DNA of 64,000 nt from Ochromonas danica (Eukaryota; Sar; Chrysophyceae; Chromulinales; Chromulinaceae): the NCBI GenBank assembly GCA_015146655.1, contig VKHL01000039.1:1-64000 (forward strand), given 5' to 3'. The number at the start of each line of letters is the position of its first letter. Positions within the stretch are counted from its first letter, which is position 1. This document shows positions 54,901 through 64,000 of this stretch, piece after piece. The position numbers and the translations under genes are program-made. The notes below the pieces were generated by a model. The model had not been told where the DNA came from. It ran no database searches and saw only the letters and a list, made by a program, of their open reading frames with translations.

Positions 54901-57900
54901 ACAGCAGGGGCAGCAGTAGCTACCCCTCTCTGCAGGTCGAGGATGATGGAGCGAGCGTGTAGCAGCCAGTAGGGCAGGCGTTGCGGTAGATCGGCTACTA
55001 CCTCCTGCTCCACCAGACTAGCCAGAGCCTGCCAACTCTTGTACAAGACACGAGCTACCCACCGCTCTGCAGGTTGTAGATGGAAGTGGTCGTACTTCAA
55101 GTCCAGGCCTAGCGAGGTGGTGGGGCAGGAGGAGGAGGAGGCGAGGCAGTGGCGAGGTAGTTGTAGGATCACCTCACTGAAGTCATGCTGGAGAATGATC
55201 TGCGGGAAAGAGTGAAGCAGAAGAAGGAAGATATCTAACGCAGCATCTAATGCTACTAACCCTCCTCCTCCTGCAGCTCCTACTCCTCCTCCTCCTACCA
55301 TGACAAAGCTATCAAATACCTTCTTAACCTCACTACATAGGAAGGTACTCCATTGTCCTTTCTGATCATAACGAGCACATAGCAGTAGTCCTCGATAGTA
55401 TTCATTCCACAGCACTTCTACCGCGGGTGAGAGTGGAGCAGCAGGAGAAGGAGTCTGTGCACCTAGTGATGTACAGTGTAGAACCACTTGATGCATGAGT
55501 CTCTGAGCTGTGTTGATCTTAGCCCAGGATAGGTCTGCATAGAAGGCCAAGGCTAGTGCTCGAGCGAGGAGGTGAAGGAGGTGCTGGAGCAGGAGGAGGC
55601 TGTCTTCGGTTACATTGAGACTTGCCAAGGCGATGGTCACACCTTGTATTATACCTTCAAATAGGTCCGATACTCCTTCTTGATCTCCTGCGAAGATGGG
55701 AGGTGGTGCAGGAGGGTAGGTGGTAGTGGAGGAGGGTAGCTGCGCTTGGCAGATGGTAGCCAAGGCAGTGACAATTGACACCAAGAAGACAGCAGAGCTC
55801 TGGCCATCCGCTTTCTGAAGACTGTCTAGTAGAGTCTATAGCACACAGACAGCACACACATACCATACAAACACAGCACACAGTCAGTCAAAGGGATTGA
55901 TTAGCCAAATCATCATCATCATCATCATTATCATTATCATCATCTTTATTATCAACAACAAGTGAGTAGTGTAGTTAGTGTTGCTAGTAACCTACCAGTT
56001 GTAGCAAAGCTCGTTGATCACTATCTTTCGAAGCCTTCCACAGTCCTCCCAGTGCTAACAGGTATCCCGCATTGTCAGCAGTCTGACTGCTACCACTGCC
56101 TCCTGTCATCGTCATTGTCATGGTAGGTCTCTTCTTCCCATAACGAGAAAGTAGAAGACTGCGAATACGACCTGCTACAGTCGTCGCTACCGTGGATCCT
56201 TTCCATTTCATCGCGAAGCAGGCTAAAGTCTGTGCTACTTCAAGGTGTAGTGCAAAGGTCGCCCCCGAGGATGTGCTGAGGGAGGAGGAGGAGAGGATAG
56301 CAGCACTGGCTACACTTGTCACAGACAAGGCCGTGACATTGGGAGATGATGTTGCACTACTACTACTACCACTACCTGAAGCAGGAAGTGTTCCTCCTCC
56401 ACTACTACCTACAGTAGAAGCAGTGGTAGTAGCAGCAGGAGGAGGAGGGGTAGTGGTGGTAGCAGTAGGCAAGGTGAAGGCTAGCGATGAAGCAGCGGGT
56501 ATTAAGGCAGAGGCAGGGAGTGTCTGTGCTAGCAGGCTGTAGAGAAGGTCTACCAGGCTCTGTCTCCAGGCATAGGCTAGATCGAAGAACTCTCCCTCGT
56601 GCACAGGGTAGTGCTGCACGATCGCCTTGAGGGTAACCAGAGTATTGACAAGCACGATCTGCTGGCGTTTCTCTTTCTTACGTCGTTCTTCATCAGAGGT
56701 GAAGAGAGAGAGGGACTTGGTAGAGAGACGACTGCTAGTAGAGGAGGAGGAGTAGAGTTGGCTGGTCGCCTGAGCTAGTAGCTGCACTGCCTTGTCTTGA
56801 TAGTCATTGGATTGGAAAGGAAAGCTCCTTGCTAGAAGATGGATAGCGACATCTAAAGTACGTCGATCCATCATAGCCGAGGAGGAGCAGCAGGATGTGG
56901 TGATAGTGGTGGTGGTGGTGGAGGAGGAGGGTAGTCGATATAGCGACACCATCTTCTCATCTTCAAAGAGCGTCTGATAGACTTCATACTCTTTCCTAGG
57001 CAAGGGATAGACTAATCCTTCCACTTTCAACAGGAAGAGTTCAGCGGGACAGACCCACTGTCCTACCCACTCTTCCTCCTCCTCCTCCTGCTGCATTACC
57101 TTACCTCTCCCCGACCAACTACATTGTAAGCCACTGGCTAGCCCATCTCTCAATACTCGCAGTGCCTCGACGAAGAGTGGCGGGGGGATGAGGGCAGGGG
57201 GTAGAAGGGTAACACAGCCCAGCAGCAGGCAGTGGCAGCTCTGCAGACGAGTCTGACCTCGATAGAGAGGCTGGTACCGATGCTTGAACAGATGGAATGC
57301 TGTCTCAAGATGTTGGAGGAGGAACACCTCCTCACCTCTACCCTCGCCTCCTGGTACCTCGGTACCCAGAGAAGAGGAGGAAGTTAGCAGTGCTCGGATG
57401 ACAAGGAGTCCTGCCTCCACGAACATCATCTCATAGAGAGCATCATCTGCTGCAGGCGTAGCAGCAGCAGGAGCAGGAGGAGGGAATAGCTCTTTGCTAC
57501 TCAGACCCGATGACGCCGTGAGCAGAACATTGTTCGCCGTGGCGATGGAAGAGAAGAGTGAGGAGAGGTTAGTTAGTGCTAGCTCTGTGGTGGAGGAGGA
57601 GGAGGTGTGAGGCAGTGCAGAGGCTAGCAGCCAGGCACCCGCTCGATGAATAGAGCAGAGCACATTCAAAGGCAACTGCTTCCTACTAGAGGAAGGTTGC
57701 GACTGAGAACCTCTTCTACCCTTCTCACTCACTGCACAAGCAGGAGAGGTAGTCGCCAGGCAGTCCATCATCTCCAAGGCCACTGCACAACAATCTTCTA
57801 TCACACGCGAAGACAATTCACTCGTAGTGCTAGTAGTGGATGTAGTAGAGGTAGGAGGTGCGATGAGGTGTTTGAGCAAGGAGGTGGCGAGGTAGACGTG

Positions 57901-59805
57901 GCCGTGTATGAAATACAGTCTCTGTAACATCTCTCCTTCCTCTTCTCTATTCACTGAGAAGCTCATTCGACGTGATGACATCGTCATATTCATACCGGTA
58001 GCACTACTACCAGCTACCTTGCCTGACGTACTACTACTACCAATGGTAGTAGCAGCAGGAGGAACTGCCCCCTCCATAATCTCTTCCTCCACACCACTAT
58101 TGCCTTCTAAGATCTCTCTCAACAGCTTCCTCAAGAGCAGCACAGCTTGGCTAGCTAGCACGTTGCCTAGGCCTTCTACCTCTTTGGCTAGCCTCACCAC
58201 TGCCTGGACTGCAGCCTGGCGAACCATAAAGGAAGGATGTCTCAAGAAGCGCTGAGACAGACCTAGCACCTCCTCCTCTACAGCTACAGCAGTAGCACCA
58301 AGAAGAGAGAGGAGGTGGTCGATAGCTTGCAGAGAGATGAGAACCTCTCCTTCCCCTCGCCCTCCTCCTCCTGCTGCTCCACCACTACCACCTCCTACCT
58401 CTACTGCTGAACACAATCGACAAAACTCACTTGTTAGAGCAAGGAGTTGATTCTCTGAGAGATGGCCAGCACAGAAAATGACAGCACGAAGAAGTGCTGA
58501 GAGACGAGCTTGGCCCACTACCTGCTCCTCCCACCCTCCTCCTCCTGCTACCCCCTCTTGTGCTAGTAGCAAGAAAGCAGAGGGAATACTCTCTAACTCT
58601 TCTAAGGTAATCTCAGGGATGACTTGTTGGATAAAGAATCCCCACACTAAGAGATAGCCTGCCCTCAAGTTACTAGCCGCACCTCCTCCTCCACCTCCCT
58701 GCGCACCTTTGCCTACCACAAGCTTCAACAAGTTGTCCACGATCGTCTTGAAATCATTGACTTCCTCCATTAACGTCTTCTTCGCAGAGGTTAGCTTAGT
58801 CAAAGCAGCTAGGCGACTAGCCGTTGACATGGTAGTAGCAGCAGGAGGAGCAGATCCTCCTCCTGCTCCACCACCCGAGGGTAGTTTACTGTCATCTCCT
58901 CGAGCAGCACCGATCTTGGACAGCTCCATCTTCTCCTGGTAGGCATGGCAAAGCACCTGGTAGAGCGTAGCCATCGCTCGAGCAGCTGTGCGCTGCACTA
59001 CCGCATCCTCATCTTCTAGCCCCCGCACTAGGAGAGGTAGCACACTGTCTAGACTATGACCACGTCTAGCAAGACCATCGAGAAGGAAGGCGGCTTGACC
59101 TCTCATCTCTGCAGAACGATCATAAATAATCTTCGAGGCGATTTTCAACACTTCCTGCAAGGTCTCTAAGGGTAGAGCAGGAGGAGGAGGAGGAGCACTA
59201 CTACTACCACTGGTACCAGCAGGAGGGTTGACTAGGCAGGCCAAGATCTTCATGGCTGCTAGCCGCAGAGGTTGTTCAGCCATGCGGACGGCTTTGTTCA
59301 CAATGACGAGACAGTCTGTCTGCAGACCTACCCCTAAGTCTGCGCTACGATAAAGTAGCAAATCATGTAGCACTCCAAGACTCAGCTCTTTGCCTGGTAA
59401 AGTGACTAGCTTGTGCTGGAAGATGGAAGCCATGGACTGGAAGAGAGACCGTGTGAGATAGCCTGGAGAGGTGGTGGACAGAAGGAGAAGAATACGTCGA
59501 AGTAATACAAGGAAAGATCGTGTGAGATGAACTTTCTTCCCCAGTGCTACTTCCTCAAAGAAAGGCAAAGCAGTGGGATTCTCTTGCAGGAAGAGAGAGC
59601 AGGAGGAGGAAGAGGTCAGAGCATCCTCCAGGTCCATGAGTCTTTCTAAGATAATCTTGTTTGAAATGGAACTATCCACTTTCGTTGTTGAAGAAGAAGT
59701 TGCGGAAGAAGTTGTAGTAGTGGAGGAAGAAGAAGAAGAAGAGGACGTATCCAGACATGCTTTCAGTTTTTGGAAGCATTCCATGGAATTAGACGAGGAA
59801 GCCAT
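51982..59805 (-). CDS. HEATR5/LAA1-like giant HEAT-repeat protein
   Basis: Three exons: 59805-55996, 55835-52692 and 52614-51982, introns of 160 and 77 bp, all phase 0; 2528 residues. The last acceptor is a tandem TAGCAG, so one extra Gln may be made. The N-terminal 500 residues are HEAT-like helices matching the HEATR5B/Laa1 plan: KIIYDRSAEMRGQAAFLLDG, EDEDAVVQRTAARAMATLYQ. Many inserts are Ser, Ala/Gly or Thr runs coded by triplets, which explain the length over the usual 2000. In yeast and animals this protein helps AP-1 clathrin adaptors at the trans-Golgi. The C-terminal third is weakly conserved by eye. Start ATG 59805. The one-gene model rests on frame-keeping joins and no internal start. 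Confidence 0.75.
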
Positions 59806-61061
59806 GACTGAATTCACTGACTCTGTCTGCCTGTCTGTCTGTCTCTTTGTCAGTCTGTGTGTCCCTCTATTTCAGTCCCTCTATAGGCAATGCTGGGACA
59901 AGAAGACAAGACACTTCTAGGAGATAGAATTACAGAATGAGGATGATCTTAAATAGACGAAGAGGAATGATATGGTATTCTTCTATCTTTCAGCCTATTA
60001 GAAACCTTTTATTTTACTATCTTTTTCTTTTTCTTGTCTTTCGTTTGGATGATAGGACAAGCAAAGCTATCCATTGTCCCAATCAAGGATGCGCCAGAGT
60101 AAGTTATTATTAGGATGCGTGGACTAGCTCTTTTCCCAAGCGATTATTGTGATGCGTGCTCAGCATATAACAACGGATTCAAAGACAGACAAAAGTCTGA
60201 GGCAACCAAAATGGTCTAAGGCTTAAACGCCCATTGTTAGGTTTTGACCTAGTAACCCTTTGAATTAGTCTGCGGTCAAGCATCTTTTCCAAGTGTTATG
60301 AGGTTGGCTAGGTTTTAACTCAAGAACTCGAGGAAACTTACCTTAATAGTTTCGATTCTCTGATATCTTCTTATTATCTTCTTACAGTAGTCTAAGGCAT
60401 GTTATTACTCTCCACACTGTGGTGTAAGGCATTGTTAATTATCTTGAAGACGTTCCGATTACGATTATTGTAATGCGTGGGAGCCTGCAACGCAGCAGAA
60501 AGACAGCGCCAGCACCAAAGCCGCTGGCACACACAACGGCGGGGCATCAGCAACAGCACAGCACAGCAGCAGGAGCAGCTCGACAGCAGAGCAGAAAACA
60601 GAAGAGCACGAAGAGGGACCTAAAGTCCATCTCCATTGATCAATTGATCTTGCACCTTATCTCTTCTACTTTCTTTTATAACCGAGTTCTTAATACCTTT
60701 GTGGCGTAGGATACGGTGTTAAATTGGAATTGGTAAGTGTGAAATATTGTTAATCTCCTCATGGAGAATTAGCAGGGAGACTACCGTTATGTAGACTCAC
60801 ACACAGTGTCTTGCTAACGTGGGAGGGACTAATTCTCCCCCTTATCATACTATACCCTTATTATATAACTTGTTTTCACTTATTACATTGATTATTAGTC
60901 TTTCCTTGTTATTGAGGGTTCTACACGCCACACACTAATTCCGTGTTCTCACACCTCTTTCTGTCAACATAGGATTGCGTTAAACACCACGATATCAAAT
61001 TTCCAGAAGGCACTGTAATTTATTGAAAAAGATTATTGAGCTATTGCAGAGATTGTAAATC
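59806..61061. promoter_or_regulatory. Long divergent region HEATR5 / demethylase
   Basis: 1256 bp. Three copies of a TTATTGTRATGCGTG-type element: 60104-60121 (variant TTATTATTAGGATGCGTG), 60142-60158, 60463-60479. A CAG/GCA-rich island at 60476-60620 differs in composition from its flanks. An inverted pair GGAGAATTAG (60763-60772) / CTAATTCTCC (60829-60838) is seen. A CTGTCTGT tract lies at 59825-59850. No protein gene is supported; a 5' UTR exon of the demethylase is possible. Confidence 0.5.
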
Positions 61062-63344
61062 ATGGCAGAAGTAGGTTCCAAGCGAAGACGAGTCAAGACA
61101 AGTCGCTATAACTTTGACTTCATGGAAAATGAAGAACAAAAGTTATTACAGCAGGTAGAAATCATCTATGATATCTAAAAGACTACTTCAAATTAAAGGG
61201 TATGGTGAGAATAGGCTCTGAAAATTTCTCGAAAGGATACTCGACGAGTGCAACTGGATGTTCCAGATGCACCAGTCTACTACCCTACATCAGAAGAGTT
61301 TAAAGATCCCATTGCTTATATTCAAAAGTAAGAATTGACTTTTTTCTCTGTCTGAATGGATGGCCAATAATAAATGAATGAAACCATGGTGTGAATGTGA
61401 CAGAATTCGGCCAGAGGCAGAACCCATTGGCTTGTTGAAGATCGTGCCTCCCCCAGACTGGGACCATACCTGTCTAGTGAATCTTGACAATCCTAAGAAA
61501 TTCTCTACTCGACTGCAACCTGTTCACACCTTAATGCAAGGTCAAGGTTTTGATGATGGAAAGATGTATACACTTCGTGAATATCAGGAGATGGCAGACA
61601 ACTTCTTCAACCATTGGAAGAATACCTATTATGACGGCAAGGAGCCTACCGTAGATATGCTTGCTAAGGATTATTGGGATATGGTAGAGACTGGTACTCG
61701 TACTGCAACAGTGGAGTATGGCAATGATATTGACTCTTCTGTCTATGGCTCTGGGTTTCCCTCTCTTTATGAAAATGGAGTCAAAAAAGAACTTCCTGGC
61801 AAGTATTCACGATGGAATCTGAACAGTCTACCTGTTGATTCTAGCTCTTTGTTACGATTTCTCCAAGCACCAGTGAATGGAATTAATGTTCCTTGGGTTT
61901 ACGTGGGCATGTTATTTGCCACGTTCTGTTGGCACTATGAAGACAATAATCTCTATTCCATCAACTATTCTCACTTTGGATCTGTAAAACAATGGTATGG
62001 TGTTCCAGGGAATCAAGCAGATGCCTTTGAAAAGGTAGGTTGTGGTATTTCTATTGAAACCTGGGGTTATCCTCTCACGTCTGTTATTATTCTACCACTG
62101 TCAGGTCGCAAAGGACTATTTGATGGGCTTATTCAGAGAAGCTCCGGATTTGCTTCACCATATGGCTACTCAGATTCCTCCTTCATTGCTGATATGTAAG
62201 TTGTTTTCCTATGTTGTTCCAATCAGCACAGAAGGGCTAATCTTACCTCTTTTTGCTTCTTCTCCAGCGAATGGAATTAACGTCTACAAAGCATCGCAAG
62301 AAGCCGGCACTTTTATTATCACATTTCCAAGATCTTTCCATGGTGGTTTTGGCTGTGGAGTAAGTGGATGCTATTCCTAATCTTTTACTCATTTTGAAAG
62401 GAGGCATTAACAATGTTCTCCCCCCAGTTCAATGTAGGAGAGGCAGTCAACTTTGCCTCCTTTGATTGGTTACCATATGGAGGTAATTTTATTTACAATT
62501 CAGTTGAGAACTAAACTGACGAGGAAATTGCGTTTAGGCGTTGCGGAGGAGAGATACCGTATGTTTGCCCGAGAACCCATCTTCAGGTATATATTGTATT
62601 TCCTTTGATTATGACTTCCTGCTTCCTTCTAATGTAAGCCCCTTCATAGCCACCAAAGGTTGCTCTTTACCCTCTTACATAATAAGGACCAATTGAGTAC
62701 TTCTGAACAACGGCAGTAAGTATACAGCGTGCCATATTTTGCTTTGCACACTTTTCCCAGATTAACAGCAGGTGTTTGTTGATTAGGTTGTATAAATTGG
62801 TGATCAAATCTCTGGAGGGGGAAATAAACAGTCGACAATATTTGCTTTCTCACGGTAAGCGCTTTTATTGATGGCACAATAATCAGCTACTTTTATTGAC
62901 AGATCGTAATTCAGGTGTGAGAGATCTTTGCTCCAGCTCAAGCAAAGTTGTTCTTCCTGAGAACAATTTCACTATCATCAATAAGAAGGTAGCAGAGCCA
63001 TTGTTGTACTATCAAGAAATGTCAGTTTTTCTAATTGTCATCGAATTCCCTATGTAGACTATCGACTATGATGATATGCGAGCGTGCGCTTTGTGCAAAC
63101 AAATCTGCGTATTCACAGCTGTGGGCTGTGAATGCAATCGAGTTCAAGTCGCTTGTGCGGCACACTACCATATGTTATGTCGCTGCTCCAAGGAGAAGAG
63201 GTTCATGCTTGGTAAGCACCTCCTGCATCTGCCTTCTCTTTTCCAATATTTGGTAATGTCTCATCACGCTCATTCACCTTCAATAGCTTGGGCTAAGACT
63301 TCCTCCCTGATCTCTATGAAAGAAGATTTAGCGAATCGGCTTAA
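61062..63344 (+). CDS. JmjN-JmjC-C5HC2 histone H3 lysine demethylase (KDM5/PKDM7-like)
   Basis: Twelve exons, 61062-61154, 61215-61327, 61404-62034, 62105-62195, 62268-62359, 62428-62482, 62538-62586, 62650-62715, 62787-62854, 62903-62988, 63058-63211 and 63298-63344, introns 48-86 bp; 514 residues, all joins in frame. JmjN about 50-85 (PVYYPTSEEFKDPIAYIQKI). JmjC: Fe ligands His246 and Glu248 in CWHYEDNN, His334 in FPRSFHGGF; 2-oxoglutarate Lys in GSVKQWYG; then NVGEAVNFASFDWLPYGG. C5HC2 zinc finger: CALCKQICVFTAVGCEC, CAAHYHMLCRC. PHD and ARID domains of animal KDM5 are absent, as in plant PKDM7 types. It is likely to remove H3K4 methyl groups. The last exon, with acceptor CTAAG at 63297, gives DFLPDLYERRFSESA; other acceptors are possible. 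Confidence 0.88.
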
Positions 63345-64000
63345 ATGATACATGAACTTCCTTCCGAAAAATTTAGTAGTGAGTTCTCGTCGTTTGTGCC
63401 ATTGAAATGAGTCATGATATTCTCCATTTCTACATATAAAGAAGGCAAAATGAGAACATTTTCCTCGCTGAAACGAATTCGTTTTTCTAGCAATTCTCCG
63501 GGAGATATGTTAAAATTGTATTAAGAATAGACCAACAGCGATAGGACGATGAAAAATGAGGTAGAACTTCAAATGACGGAAGGAAGATCATCCAAACCTC
63601 TCTCCATTCGCACAGTGTATATTCATCCCAAATTATCTTGTATAAAACTCTCTATTCTCTAATAATAATAAAATGGAAAAAAGAAAATCTTTATTATTAT
63701 TATTATGATCTCATAATTATTCCTTTCTTTCTGTTCTTTTCTTTTTCTCTTTTTCTGTTCTCCTCTTCATTGGATTCCATCCAAAACGGGGAGTTGATCG
63801 GATGCCAAGCGCCAAGCCCAACCACAGAGACGACAGACAAGACAAAAAGCACTTTTGGCCAAAAGTCCATAAAGTCGAGTTAGCTTGAGTTGAAAGGCGG
63901 GTTTTCGTGGACACACCTCTCTGCCCTCCAGCAGGTTTTGTACCAGTGCTGAGTGCTCTCCTCCCACATGATCATTGATCAACCTCCTCTCTTCGTCATC
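63345..64000. other. 3' flank, no gene seen
   Basis: 656 bp: AT-rich, AATAATAATAAAATGG near 63661 and T-rich (TTTTCTTTTTCTCTTT) near 63736. Short open frames only. A gene may begin beyond the window. Confidence 0.5.

Noticed and set aside
60473-60709. 78-residue open frame without recognised domain
   Set aside because: Composition-driven (Gln/Ala/Arg from a CAG/GCA block); kept only as a composition note.
60717-60969. Possible solo LTR-like segment (TGTTA at one end, CAACA at the other)
   Set aside because: Flanking five bases do not match as a target duplication, ends are imperfect and no internal element is seen. Copy number in the genome would decide.
63717-63982. Overlapping minus-strand frames at the right end
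   Set aside because: No domain, no ordered composition, and the window ends before context can be judged.

Overview
This window is nuclear DNA of a gene-dense eukaryote. It holds 27 protein genes that I can model, one tRNA gene, one broken gene fragment and several small repeats. The coding genes carry about 36 short GT-AG introns (48 to about 261 bp). Intergenic gaps are often under 500 bp and genes lie on both strands, with several very tight divergent and convergent pairs. I see no bacterial operon logic and no complete mobile element.

The best fit is a flagellated heterokont (stramenopile) alga, by inference from gene content. A CFAP21/EFHB ciliary protein points to cilia. Diaminopimelate epimerase, a PRPP synthetase and a TsaD/Qri7 protein carry N-termini that look like a signal peptide plus transit peptide. 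In the epimerase the predicted cleavage leaves Phe at +1 (GRA|FLS), as in plastids of red secondary origin. Lys-Pro-Thr/Ser repeats in a secreted stalk are also typical of heterokonts. Species cannot be told from the sequence.

Layout. 1-2400: a repeat-rich protein ending in a ZAR1/3CxxC-type zinc module, bracketed by an exact 77-bp direct repeat. 2.8-11.4 kb: EFHB (-), a CCT-motif regulator (+), CDC37 (-), PRPP synthetase (+). 11.7-20 kb: a membrane-anchored ArfGAP (+), TsaD/Qri7 (-), a PAS protein (+) with a broken partial copy downstream, a tetraspanin (+). 20.3-28 kb: a PH-IQ-PH protein (-), the mitochondrial GTPase Miro (+), a purple acid phosphatase (-). 28-36.5 kb: a kinesin-like protein with eroded motor motifs, an animal-type sn-1 diacylglycerol lipase, a small unknown protein. 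37-41 kb: LSM7, dapF, a SPRY-like/RING protein, tRNA-Ala(AGC), an MMTAG2-like protein. 41-51.5 kb: an R2R3-MYB protein, a LAMMER kinase, an unknown membrane protein, a probably myristoylated phosphagen kinase, an EGF-repeat secreted protein, a leucine-rich protein. 52-60 kb: one giant HEAT-repeat gene (HEATR5/LAA1-like). 61-63.4 kb: a 12-exon JmjN-JmjC-C5HC2 histone demethylase.

The genes are mostly housekeeping and do not form one pathway. Themes are membrane traffic and lipid signalling (ArfGAP, HEATR5, PH proteins, DAG lipase, tetraspanin, Miro), RNA processing (LSM7, LAMMER kinase, tRNA, TsaD), chromatin and transcription (MYB, CCT, JmjC), and cilia and energy (EFHB, phosphagen kinase, kinesin-like). 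The points most worth following are the transmembrane ArfGAP, the pseudo-kinesin, the tandem-repeat ZAR1-like gene and the AACGG (MYB-type) sites, including an 18-bp palindrome upstream of the MYB gene itself.
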